Shown here: positions 1 to 9,295 of the stretch, piece after piece
Numbering within the stretch: position 1 is the stretch's first letter
Layout: each line of letters begins with the position of its first letter
The notes under the pieces: model-generated
Database searches by the model: none
Told to the model about the DNA's origin: nothing
Seen by the model: the letters and a program-made list of their open reading frames with translations, nothing else
Made by a program: the position numbers and the translations under genes
DNA from: Aegilops tauschii subsp. strangulata
Taxonomy: Eukaryota > Streptophyta > Magnoliopsida > Poales > Poaceae
Assembly (NCBI RefSeq): GCF_002575655.3
Contig: NC_053040.3
Coordinates: 461,452,780-461,516,779, forward strand
DNA length: 64,000 nt
Direction of reading: 5' to 3'

Positions 1-181
1 CGTGCATTATATATAACTAAGTGTGTCAAAAACCATTACAGAACATCATGAATAGATAATTAAGTGACCAAATTAATAGAAGTTCATCATCACATTAAAA
101 CCAAAGTACATACATAGTTCTCATCTAACAACATATATATAGCTCTCCAGAGCATCTAATTAATTAAACCATACATTGAAA

Positions 182-629
182 CTATGTAAAACATTTCAAT
201 GCGAAAACAAATGCGATCATAATCGCAACAAAGGTAACAATTGATCCAACGGCATAATGATACCAAGCCTCGGTATGAATGGCATATTTTCTAATCTTTC
301 TAATCTTCAAGCGCATTGCATCCATCTTGATCTTGTGATCATCGACGACATCCGCAACATGCAACTCCAATATCATCTTCTCCTCCTCAATTTTTTTATT
401 TTTTCCTTCAAGTAATTGTTTTCTTCTTCAACTAAATTTAACCTCTCGACAATAGGGTCGGTTAGAATTTCCGGTTCAACCACCTCCTAGATAAATAAAA
501 ATCTATGTCACGTTGGTCGGTATATTTATCATAAACAATAAATGAACCAAATAGTTATAAAAAGATAATATATACCACATCTGAATCATAGACAGGACGA
601 GGACCGACGGGGGCGGATACCAAAACCAT
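182..629 (-). pseudogene. Small coiled-coil / single-TM protein gene carried in the CACTA element, frameshifted
   Basis: The minus strand shows a two-exon gene. Exon 1 (629-576) begins MVLVSAPVGPRP and ends at a GT donor; exon 2 (486-182) follows a CTAG acceptor in phase 0. Exon 2 encodes an acidic/basic heptad-like stretch and then a C-terminal hydrophobic segment (about 20 residues around VGSIVTFVAIMIAFVF) before the stop, so a tail-anchored membrane protein is plausible. Exon 2 is 305 nt, not a multiple of three. The reading frame breaks in the A-rich run near 392-406, where one A appears to be missing. I recognise this as a multi-copy Triticeae hypothetical protein; its function is unknown. 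It probably travels with the CACTA element. Frameshift versus sequencing error in the homopolymer cannot be told apart here. Confidence 0.6.
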
Positions 630-1861
630 CGCACTATGTAATAAGAAGGAATAATAAAAGTAACAAAATTAGACAAGTAACTATCTAAAGTAAGAATTTT
701 TTCCTTTCAGAAAAAGATAAGAACAGGAGGCTCACCACGGTGGTGCTGGCGACGAGATCGGCGCGGGCGATCGACGGCGGTGAAGACGGGGACGGGACGT
801 GACGGACCGCTAAACCTAGACAAATCTCGGGGAAAATGGAGCTCGGAGGTCGAGTTTCGAGATGAGAAAGATTAACTAGTGTGGCTCAGACATTTCATCG
901 AACACCTCATGTGCATAGGAGGTGAGCTAGAGCACCCAAATGCCCTCCCCTCGCCGGCCAGAAAAAAACAGAGCACTGTGGAGTGTTCTGCTGTGGCGAT
1001 GGGTATATGTAGGGAACTCTTTGGTCCCGGTTCGTGGCACCAACTAGGACTAAAGGCCTTTGGTCCCGGTCGGTGCCATGAACCGGGACCAATGCCCCCT
1101 TTAGTCCCGGTTGGTGGCACCAACCGGGACCAAAGGCCTTGTGCTGCCCCGCGTCAAAAGTTTAGTCCCACCTCGCTAGTTGAGAGGGCTCGAGAGTGGT
1201 TTATAAGCGCTGCTGCGCCCACCCTCTCGAGCTCCTCTCAACTGCAGGCTTTCGGGCCTAACCGTTCTCTTTGCCTGTGGGGCCTACTGGGCCTTCTGCG
1301 GGCCTGAATCTTGGCCCACGGATGGGTTTCAAGTCGTATTCAGGCCGTGGTGGCCGAGTAGGTGGCATAATTTTTTTCCTCTGTTTTTTGTTTTCTCTTT
1401 TGCTTTATTTGTTTTGTTTTGTTTCTACTTACAACAAAAAACATATTTATTTTATTTCTAATTACTTATGTATTTTACTTTAATTATTTTATTTTTATTT
1501 AGTTTACTGCTGCTATTTTTATTTATTTTACTGCTGCTATTTTTATTTAATTTATTAAGGTTTATTTATTTTAGTTACTATAGTTTATTGTATTTTATTT
1601 TATTAAGGTTTATTTATTTTTATTTACTATAAAAGTGAACATAGATGCGCCTATAAAGAAAATTCAACCTAAATTCATAATAAATTTCTATGAAATTCAA
1701 AGAAATTTACTGTGAATTTAGGTCAAATTCCCTATATAAGGGCATCTATTTTCACTTTGAGAGGAGCTCAACAAGGCAGAGAGGGACGGGCTTATAAACT
1801 GGTGTGAGCGCCCTTCGGTTGGTGAGGTGGGACTAAACACTGGCTGCAACTAGGACCAGCC

Positions 1862-2093
1862 CTTTAGTCCCGGTTTGTGTTATGAACCGGGACTAAAGGG
1901 TGGTGGGCCAGGAGCGTGGCCCATTGGTCCCAGTTTGTCCCACCAACCGGGACCAAAGTGTCCGGACGAACCGGGACCAATGCCCCCACGAAGCCCGGCA
2001 GGCCCCTGGCCGCACGAACCGGGACCAATGCTCACATTAGTCCCGGTTCGTGACTGAACCGGGACTAATGTGAATATTGCCCTGTGACCAAAG
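1862..2093. repeat. Subterminal inverted repeats of the CACTA element
   Basis: At least four inverted pairs of 'TTAGTCCCGGTTyGTG..' and 'CAyGAACCGGGACTAA' lie close to the right terminus. Such repeats are the usual binding region for the CACTA-encoded DNA-binding protein. Similar units at 1021-1132 mark the inner edge. Confidence 0.75.
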
Positions 2094-2507
2094 CCCAGTT
2101 TTCTACTAGTGCTCGTAGACCATAATAGTCCGGCCATGTCAAAATTCCCTAGAAATATTATATCTTGTTAGAGCATCTACAGCCGGGCACCTCAAACCCC
2201 ACTCATATGCCTGGGTGGATGACTTGGTCACTGACTTGTCAAAATACCCGACCTAGATGGGCGCCTCAAACTGGCCTCGAACACCCGGGCTGACTGGCAC
2301 CCCTCATATCCAGCCCAAATATGGGGAGGCCCGGGCCCAGCCCACGTGACCCCACATATATTCATCCCCATCCGCTCCCCGGACCAAACCCTAGCCACTT
2401 CACTCCACTCCCCTTCACTCCCTTCCACTCAACTCCGCCACCCAAGATACCGTCCAGTGATCTCGGGCCTTTTTTGGCATGGCAGACAGTGGATCTGACT
2501 CTGATCA

Positions 2508-3871
2508 CACTAGTAGAAAAAGGGCCTTTAGTCCCGGTTCTAGAGGGCCTTTAGTCTCGGTTCTGGAACCGAGACTAAATGGTCATTACTAAAGGTCCCC
2601 CTTTAGTCCCGGTTCTTATACGAACCGGGACTAAAGGCCCTCCACGTGGCTGCTGCCTGGAGGTCCACCTTTAGTCCCGGTTGGTAACACCAACCGGTAC
2701 TAAAGGATTTTATTAAAAAAATGAATTTTTTTTGAAATATTTTCCCAATTTCAAATTTCTGAATTATTTTAACCTCTAATCTCTAATCACCCCTCATCAC
2801 TGCTCAATCTAATCTCTAATCACCCTCATTATTCCAAATCATCTAACTTCCCGAACGGTCACCCATCCTCCCACTCCCCCAGCCTGAGCACGCTTAACTT
2901 CCGGGTTCTATTCTTCCTCGTTTCCAAGTCTGCACTTGTTGTTTTCCTGACAATATTAAGATGTCAATCCTATTAACCCTCAGGAGTTTAGCTTGAGCAT
3001 GAAGTCACACATTTCACTATTGGAGTTTGAAACTATTGTTCTAAAAAACAATAATTATTTAGTAACACTAATATTTCTTGAATAAGTAGTTTGACCATTG
3101 TTTGACCACAGCTTGACCACAGTTTGACCATATTTGACCAAAATTCAAAAAAACTGAAATAATTATTTAGTAACACTAATATTCTTGAATAATTATTTAG
3201 TAACACTAATATTCTTGAATAATTATTTAGTAACACTAATACTTCTTGAATAAGTAGTTTGACCATAGTTTGACCAGATTTAACGAAAATTAAAAAAAAC
3301 TGAAATTTGAGCATAACTTTTTCCTTTTGGAATTTGAGGATTCTAAAAATTTGCAAACAGGCCATAGGCCGTCAAAATCGGATTTGGATTTTCGTGCTGA
3401 ACATTTTGATATATTATACGTTTTTTTCTGACATCGTATGCAAAAGTTATAGCCGTTTTACATTTTCCCTACATTTTTTGCAAAACATGTCCAAATTTAA
3501 GTTTTTAAATTTTCCTAACTAGTAGATGTGGTAACATAACTACATCTCGAAGGATTTTAACTTTTGAAGTTTTTATCATTTTCTTTTGCTTTTTACAAAA
3601 CTGAAAAGGCGATAGGGGGGGGGGGGTAGGATTTGAAAATTGCACCATTAGTACCGGTTCGTGGCATGAACCGGTACTAAAGGTCTCAACCCCATTAGTA
3701 CCGGTTCGTGGCACGAACCGGTACTAAAGGTCCCATTTGAACCGGGAGTAATGCCTGTACGGTGCCCTCGCCGCTCGAACCGGGACTAATGGTCACATTA
3801 GTCCCGGTTCGTAATGCAACCGGTATTAATGCTCTTTTCTGGCTGAACCAAAGCCCCTTTTTCTACTAGTG
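2508..3871. mobile_element. Non-autonomous CACTA element (1364 bp)
   Basis: The left end is CACTAGTAGAAAAAGGGCC (2508) and the right end is ..CCCCTTTTTCTACTAGTG (3871): inverted, with identical first 13 bases. The flanks are TCA (2505-2507) and TCA (3872-3874), a perfect 3-bp target duplication. Both ends carry 'TTAGTCCCGGTT' or 'TTAGTACCGGTTCGTGGC' subterminal repeats. No transposase is coded; the interior is AT-rich and holds a 30-bp tandem repeat. It would need TNP proteins from another copy to move. High confidence because termini, repeats and duplication all agree. Confidence 0.92.
3158..3247. repeat. 30-bp tandem repeat, three units
   Basis: Three near-identical units starting AATAATTATTTAGTAACACT begin at 3158, 3188 and 3218, and a diverged copy lies near 3050. 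Each end of the array is followed by 'AATAAGTAGTTTGACCA'. It lies in the AT-rich middle of the non-autonomous CACTA element. Confidence 0.8.
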
Positions 3872-4719
3872 TCAGTTCCGATCCATTGACTGGGGTGTCC
3901 TTCCATGCGGGTTGCAGGAGGCAATGGCCGTTCGCATTGCACTCCGCTGCTCCCGAGAGGACAACGCCTGACTGACTGCGGGATCGGTCTGGCGTGAGTC
4001 CATTGCATTGGCGCATCGGGCGCTCGGATCTTCCGAGTCTGGATCATCGCAGTCCTCTCGGGAGCTTTCCAATCTCCCTTTCTCCATCACTGGTCCACCG
4101 GAGTATGAGTGCTACCGGGACCGGTGTGCCCACTGTGGGAAGGAGAGGATGTGGGTGGCCAAGGCCTGCCTCGCTGCCGACATGATGGCGGCAGAGGCGG
4201 CTGATGCAGTAGCACGGGCTGCCGCGGACTAGAAAGTCATCTGCACCCACATTGTAAAGATGCGGCAGCGAAGGAACACGCGTGCCCTTGCCCTAGAGCA
4301 GAATCGGGCGGTCCATGCCACGGCCAGACTACCACCTCCCCCCTCCCCAAGGACGAGAAGGAGGACACCGACGGGCCAGAAGTGTTTTCCACCGCTACTT
4401 CTGCGAGAAGGACGACAAGGGCGCCAGGAAGGGTAAGGGCAGCCGTGGATGATCTTCTCCATAGCTAGCACGTAGGTTAAACATGCCAAATTTTGGTACT
4501 TCTGATGGCATGTCCAGCTGTAGTAGTCGAACGATGTGTGTAATGCATTGTTTTACGTAGTTGCATCACTTTATATGGATTTGAGGTATGCTAAATGAGG
4601 TGTTCGGTTGTGAGAAGGAAAATTTGAGGTGTGACCGGTCAGTGCCCACGGACGCGCCCGAACGCCTCTGCGGGCGTTTGAGGGTTCGGATTTGTCAAGT
4701 CCGGCTATAGATGCTCTTA

Positions 4720-5483
4720 GTTGTTTTCACCTACAGATTTACTCTGCATATCAAAAGGAAAATACTAGGAAAAATAAAAAATAAAAAACTGAAATTATGG
4801 GGTATCAGACCTAGTCGATCATCCTACTCACTTGCGAAGTTTTGTGAATAAATAACATCCGTGGTATTTTTAGAGAGAAAAATACAGTGGACCCACGATT
4901 CATTCAAACAGTTATTCTTTATACAATCAAGCTTTTTGACTTTTTTGCCGAGAATACCAGGGATGTCATTTCTTTCTGAGAATATCGCAGATGTCATTTC
5001 TTCACCTAAATTCACCCACGAGTAGAATGGTCCACCAGGTTTGCTCCCAATTTTCAGTTTTTTATTTATTTTCCCACGCACTTTTTCTGATTTACTATTT
5101 TTATGGAAATATTTACTATTTATATAGTGTGCACAGGCACCCTTCACTTATGTTATTCTTTCTTCACTTGAAGGTCCTCGCACACTATGGCTATGGACTC
5201 TCGAAACCCACGGCTTGCCATGGAAAAGCAACTGGAATGGATTTGGTCCTCATATTCTACGTAGGCATGTATGTAACTTCCAAATTTAACCAAATCTTCA
5301 GAAATTGTTGGATATCATTCAACATTTTTAGGTCTTTCATAGATTCTGGAAGCAATTATATTTATATTTTGGACGATGCTGTAGAAATAGACCCGGGTAC
5401 GTACAAGAAACCCAAATTCAAGTCTACAAAACTCAGAACTCAGACATTACAAGTGAGCTAAATCTCAGTTTGTTTCAGGAAGT
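4720..5483. other. Intergenic, no gene seen
   Basis: AT-rich DNA between the Harbinger-like element and the 3' end of the dehydrin gene. Open frames here have no recognisable domain and no splice logic. I see nothing to annotate apart from a likely dehydrin 3' UTR at its right edge. Confidence 0.6.
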
Positions 5484-5489
5484 TTTATT
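5484..5489 (-). promoter_or_regulatory. Poly(A) signal AATAAA of the dehydrin gene
   Basis: AATAAA on the minus strand lies 45 nt after the dehydrin stop codon, in a suitable A/T-rich context. Confidence 0.6.
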
Positions 5490-5533
5490 GTATCTCCATC
5501 TTATTATTCTGCCAAGGTGGCCGCGGGCCGTGT

Positions 5534-6121
5534 TCAGTGCTGTCCGGGCAGCTTGTCCTTGATCTTGTCCATGACGCCCTTCTTCTCGCCCGTGCCGTGG
5601 GCGCCGTGAGTCGCCGTGTCGGTCATTCCGGTGTGTCCCTGCAGCCCCTGGGTGCCGCCGGAGGCCGTGGTGCCATGCGCCCCATGCGCCCCGGTGCCGG
5701 CCATCCCTGCCGTATGACCTTGCTGTCCGTAGGTGCCAGCGGTCTGCTGCTGGTCAGCGTGACTACCGGGGAGCTTCTCCTTGATCTTCTCTTTGATGCC
5801 CTTCTTTCTCCTTCCGCCCATGCCATCATCCTCAGACTACCACGACGAACAAGAAAAATCAGTCAATTGATTTTCTTATTCATACAGAATATACATTGGA
5901 AAATGCAACTATGCAAGCAAACTCAAGGTATACATACGCACCGAGCTGGAGCTCGAGCTGCCGGACCGGTGCAGGATCCCGCCGCCAGCCTGGTGCTCGT
6001 CCTTCAGGGGCTGGATATGCCCACCAGTGGCCGCGCCGGTGCCGTGGCCGGCCACCGGGTTACCGTACTCGTCCACGCGGTTGGCCGCCTGGGCCTGCTG
6101 CTGCTGTCCCTGGTACTCCAT
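5534..6121 (-). CDS. YSK2-type dehydrin (LEA group 2), two exons
   Basis: Exon 1 is 6121-5942 and exon 2 is 5836-5534; the intron 5941-5837 has GT..AG ends and splits the serine tract in phase 0, as in other grass YSK dehydrins. The product is about 160 residues. Order of motifs: a Y-segment VDEYGNPV near residue 15; a Gly/Ala spacer; an S-segment of seven serines followed by EDD (residues about 54-64), a CK2-type phosphorylation site; the RRKK basic stretch; a first K-segment [14 protein letters not shown]; a Gly/Thr/His-rich phi region; and a second K-segment [15 protein letters not shown] just before the C-terminal QH. Dehydrins are disordered, water-soluble proteins that protect membranes and enzymes during drought, cold and seed drying. 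The ATG at 6121 is the first in frame. All parts are intact, so it is probably functional. Similar to the barley/wheat Dhn cluster; the exact Dhn number is not assigned. Confidence 0.95.
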
Positions 6122-6235
6122 CTTGCAGAATTGCACTGGTGTTGATCTTTGGTTCTCTCAGAAATCTGGTGTGTTGTCTTCCTCACTTGACTGCAACTCG
6201 TGGCTGTGTTGTGTAAGCAGGCGTAGCACGATGCA

Positions 6236-6244
6236 CTATTTATA
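6236..6244 (-). promoter_or_regulatory. TATA box of the dehydrin gene
   Basis: TATAAATAG on the minus strand, 115 bp upstream of the ATG, leaves room for a 5' UTR of about 80-90 nt. Confidence 0.75.
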
Positions 6245-6302
6245 GGCCGTTTGCCGGTTTGCGTGTGTGTGATCATTGGAATGATCGTCTGCCGGAGGCG
6301 CT

Positions 6303-6402
6303 ACGTGTGCTCGCGTGAGTGGGCTGGCAGGCGGGAGCCGGTGACTCGCCCATGAAGAGAGGCCGGACGTGCAGGTACGTGGAGCGTCCGCGTTGCCACG
6401 TA
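6303..6402 (-). promoter_or_regulatory. ABRE-like ACGT motifs upstream of the dehydrin gene
   Basis: ACGTGT at 6303, TACGTGG at 6376-6382 and GCCACGTA at 6395-6402 (reads TACGTGGC on the minus strand) lie 60-160 bp above the TATA box. ABREs with an ACGT core bind bZIP factors of the ABA response, and paired ABREs are usual for dehydrin promoters. This is inference from motif and position. Confidence 0.6.
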
Positions 6403-6528
6403 TCTTCTCATTCTCGAAGCGCGGGTGATGACACACATGGGAGAATATCTTTCTTTTATTTTGCAAAAAAGGGAGCCTATGTCTTTCCTTGATTGCAAAT
6501 TTTTCTTGATAGCTTACCAAGCTGACCA

Positions 6529-6912
6529 TTTTTTAATGGTAATACGTGTCTTATTTATATCATAAAAAACAAAGTACAAAAGTCACGTAAGGACCGACAT
6601 GACAAAACTGAAAAGATAATAGAACATCTCTGAGCTTGACACCAACGTCCGTCACCTGCCTCCAGCACCATCACAGCAGCCACCGAAGAAAAGAATAACG
6701 GATCACCTCCTCACTCGAGCTCGACGCGGCTCCATCACTGATATGCAGCTTTGCGGACCTCCAAGGTAGCTTAACATAAGTGAAGCCACTGCCGTTGAAC
6801 GAATCAGACCGAGGCAACACCTCGGACACGCCATCGAACTCCAGATCTGGCACCCCATCACGACTAAGACGCCGAAGGAGAAAACCATACCTGCCATCCA
6901 CGAACCACGAAC
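6529..6912 (-). mobile_element. 5'-truncated non-LTR retrotransposon insert with 13-bp target duplication
   Basis: The 13-mer ACCAAGCTGACCA occurs at 6516-6528 and again at 6913-6925, flanking 384 bp. On the minus strand the insert ends in ..GACACGTATTACCATT followed by a short A run at its 3' end (6529-6534). That fits target-primed insertion of a truncated LINE or a LINE-mobilised transcript. The tail 'ATGATATAAATAAGACACG' is a form I associate with Triticeae LINE 3' ends. No intact ORF. It lies about 290 bp upstream of the dehydrin TATA box, just outside the ABRE motifs. Confidence 0.65.
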
Positions 6913-7089
6913 ACCAAGCTGACCACTTGGTAGCCTATGTCTTTCCTCCACGAAAAAATAGTACACAAAACACGCTCGACGTATACGTTTCTTCGATTGT
7001 AAAAATCGCCTTGTTTGCTTCGGAAAATGACATTTTCGCAGTGTGGACATGTTAAGTGAAAGTAACTATGCCCTTTCATGTAGGCCAGT

Positions 7090-8283
7090 GCTAGGCGCCG
7101 CCCGATCGGCCCCAGCCTTCTGATTCAATATGTTGTAGCCGTCCGATCGAGCCCTCTCGCACATGTTCCTTCTTCTTCCTCCCGGTGCGATTTTCCATAG
7201 CACATCACCGCCCCCCTTTTTCTCGGCTCCTCCTTGCAGCTCCCCGTCGTTGCCGTAGCCACTTAGTAGCGTAGCTCGTCGGCTTGGCGGTTTCCATGCT
7301 GCCCCGTGTGGTTCTGCCCCCCTATGTAGCAAAACGTGTTGCTGGATCCAATAAATTAGCTTGTAGGTCATACTCTCCCCCCCCCCCCTCAGTTCAGTTG
7401 TTTCTCCATCGTAGCCAGTAGTAGTAATGGCGACTACCAGTCGTAGCTCACTATGCCCGCTTGTAGTTTCCACGACGGCGGTTGTAGCTTCCACAAATGC
7501 TGGTAGCAACAAAAAACACATCGTTACCGCCACCGGGGGTCGCAACATCATCGTGAACGTTTGTAGCGTTAGTGGACGACGCCTCACCGGTTGCAGCTCC
7601 GGCGTATGCTGTCGTAGCATCTCCGTGAATTGGTTGTAACTCATGCGACACACAGTTGTAGCATTTCGCAGATGATGGCGTCGCCTGGCCACAAACTCCA
7701 GCGAACTCAGGTTGCAAATCTGACGAACATGGTTATAGCTTTTTTGGTAAACGGTTGTAACATTTGTCGACACACCTCGCCGGTTGCAGTTCCAGTGTGC
7801 GGCGTTATAGCCTCTTCGCAAGTTGGTTGTAGATTTTTGGTACGTGGTTGTAGCATTCACGACGTTGTCGTTAGCAAGATCCTCATCCGGCAATCTCCGA
7901 GCACCGGCAGCTCCCAGCAACCTTCGAGCGCCAACAGCTCACATCGTTAGCAGGTTATTCGTGCTTACATGTCCCAAGCAGCAGGTGTCCATGGTGGCTA
8001 GTCCCTCCCAAGTCTCAGGACCTCATGATGTTTGGTCGCCAACGTGTGGTGGTGACCGTTCATCTCCGGTGAGATTGTTGTCATGTCTGGGCGAGGAGAT
8101 TGCAGCAGAGAAGAAGCTGCAGCACAGCGCGAGCGCGAGGCAGCGTAGCGCAAGAAGATAAGGGAGAAGGAGGACGATGCTGGGCGGGCCATCATACCTT
8201 ACGTGTCGCGATCTGAATCGCTAGGGGCTGTCTGAGTGGGCACGACCGGTCAAAGCTTCGGCCGGTCGGCCGGGTGGCAACGT
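7090..8283. mobile_element. TIR element with dispersed GTTGTAGC motifs
   Basis: The left part (from about 7090: GGCGCCGCCCGATCGGCCCC) and the right end (read inverted from about 8283: GCCACCCGGCCGACCGGCC) look like diverged terminal inverted repeats. Between them the plus strand carries more than fifteen copies of GTTGTAGC / GTTGCAGC / GTTATAGC at irregular 30-60 bp spacing. Such microrepeats are usual inside non-autonomous Triticeae DNA transposons. No target duplication was found, so the ends are approximate and the superfamily is open (Mutator-like is one option). The long minus-strand frame through it is a repeat artefact. Confidence 0.4.
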
Positions 8284-8344
8284 TATCCTTTCACCTATTA
8301 GGTTTTCCTCCCTATCCTTTGGTGTCTAGGGCAAACTATCCCTT

Positions 8345-8880
8345 CCAAACTTCGCCAATGAGCTTGTTGATTCGACCCCCTCTTCCTATCGCTGTGGCGG
8401 CCGGTGGCGGGGACAAGAACCCCGGCGCCTCCGCTCTGGTTAATAGTTGAGGTTAGTACTCACAGGTGCGGCGCTCGGACGATGGCGACGCTTCTTCTTT
8501 GAGTTTGTATTCAGGACTCCAATTCTCCTCATGATTGCCCATCTATACATAGTCAATGGAGCTCCGGCGTAGATTCCTGCCATCTTTTGGGGACGATAAG
8601 GTTAGTGTTTCTCTTCGTGCAGCGACATTTGATGTTTGTTGCTTCAAATCTATTTAAGGGTTCAATGGCGATGACTGCAGCTATAGAGCGCTCGTTCCTA
8701 GGGGCACATGCACTAAGACTTCCAGGCTATCATCGACAAGTCGAAGCCGACTCTGTTAGGGGAGATAGTGGCATGTCACGGCTCGCCCTGGTAGCAGTAG
8801 TGGTCGTTCGGTGTGATGCTTTATACTTCCGATGAACTTCGATAATAGATTTGGATCTTTTTTCGCCAAAAAAAACATAA
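8345..8880 (+). mobile_element. Possible LINE/SINE-like 3' fragment with A-rich tail
   Basis: The stretch ends GATGAACTTCGATAATAGAT.. then TTTTTTCGCC and AAAAAAAACATAACAAAAG at about 8850-8886, the look of a plant non-LTR 3' end. No coding domain is recognisable and I could not find a target duplication. Tentative. Confidence 0.3.
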
Positions 8881-9129
8881 CAAAAGTAACTATACCAAAA
8901 TATTTTATTTCATGCAAAAGGATTTTACTGAGTGAATGTTTGATGAAGACAGTATTATAGTCGAGCAGCAAAGGTCGGAGAGAATACTCAAGGGAGACGG
9001 AATCATCAGAGGAGAGAAACCCTAGACGTTGCTTATGGGATAAACGCATGGCTCTTGTTTCCTTTCTTGCTTCTCCTTCCTCTAGACAAGACTTTCTCTG
9101 TGATTCCTTTGCAACTCCTGTATCGTGAC

Positions 9130-9263
9130 TGTTAGAGTAGTCATTATGGTATACGACTTCTAGTCCAAGTCAGTTTTGTACCCCTACCCCAAGTCGGTTT
9201 GTACTATATACTCTTGTATGCCGCACCAAATCATCAATAAGAAACAGTTTTATTCAGCTTTCA
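9130..9263 (+). repeat. 5' LTR of the Copia element
   Basis: 134 bp, TG..CA ends. It contains TATATACTC near 9205 as a possible TATA box and AATAAG near 9235 as a possible poly(A) signal. Unusually short for a plant Copia LTR. Confidence 0.95.
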
Positions 9264-9275
9264 TGGTATCAGATA
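9264..9275 (+). other. Primer-binding site (tRNA-iMet type)
   Basis: TGGTATCAGATA directly abuts the 5' LTR; TGGTATCAGAGC is the usual complement of initiator tRNA-Met in plant Copia elements. Confidence 0.85.
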
Positions 9276-9295
9276 CCGGTCCCAGGGTTTAGGGT

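Larger units (their letters stand above)
1..2111. mobile_element. CACTA (En/Spm-like) transposon, right-hand part
   Basis: The right terminus reads ..TTTTCTACTAGTG at 2099-2111, the reverse complement of a CACTAGTAGAAAA terminal inverted repeat. The preceding 250 bases hold repeated, inverted 'TTAGTCCCGGTT' / 'AACCGGGACTAA' blocks typical of Triticeae CACTA subterminal regions; more lie at 1021-1132. An internal inverted pair flanks an AT-rich core: about 1158-1210 pairs with 1785-1840, both containing 'TTTAGTCCCACCTC' and 'TTTATAAGC' in opposite orientation. The left terminus is outside the window, so the target duplication cannot be tested (the bases after the end are CTC). No transposase is visible in this part; the only gene-like item is the small minus-strand gene at 182-629. 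Call by termini and subterminal repeats, fairly sure. Confidence 0.85.
2479..4231 (+). pseudogene. Small ORF in the Harbinger-like element, split by a CACTA insertion
   Basis: An ATG at 2479 opens MADSGSDSD, then the CACTA element interrupts after GATCA. Past the insertion (from 3875) the same frame continues as FRSIDWGVLPCGLQEAMAVR and ends at a TGA near 3970. A second ORF stretch (about 4008-4231) encodes a Cys-containing segment (CYRDRCAHC) followed by an Ala-rich helix-like tail. I do not recognise a family. It looks like one of the host-derived protein pieces often found inside Triticeae MITE-like elements. With the insertion and the stop it is not expected to give a protein. Confidence 0.45.
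2171..4716. mobile_element. PIF/Harbinger-like element with a captured ORF
   Basis: The left end GAGCATCTACAGCCGG (2171) and the right end CCGGCTATAGATGCTC (4701-4716) are inverted copies with one mismatch. Both are flanked by TTA (2168-2170 and 4717-4719), the TWA-type 3-bp target duplication of PIF/Harbinger elements. No Harbinger transposase or Myb ORF is visible, so it is non-autonomous. It contains a small ORF (2479-4231) and was itself the target of a CACTA insertion at 2508-3871. Without that insertion it is about 1.18 kb. Confidence 0.8.

Noticed and set aside
3615..3626. G12 run
   Set aside because: Simple homopolymer inside the non-autonomous CACTA element; no G-quadruplex spacing and no gene nearby.
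4824..5461. Plus and minus frames of 107 and 156 residues beside the dehydrin gene
   Set aside because: They overlap antisense to each other, have no domain or codon pattern and lie in AT-rich intergenic DNA.
7066..7920. 284-residue minus-strand open frame
   Set aside because: It is made of the GTTGTAGC microrepeats (Tyr/Asn/Thr-rich translation) and has overlapping open frames on the other strand; no domain. Treated as element sequence.
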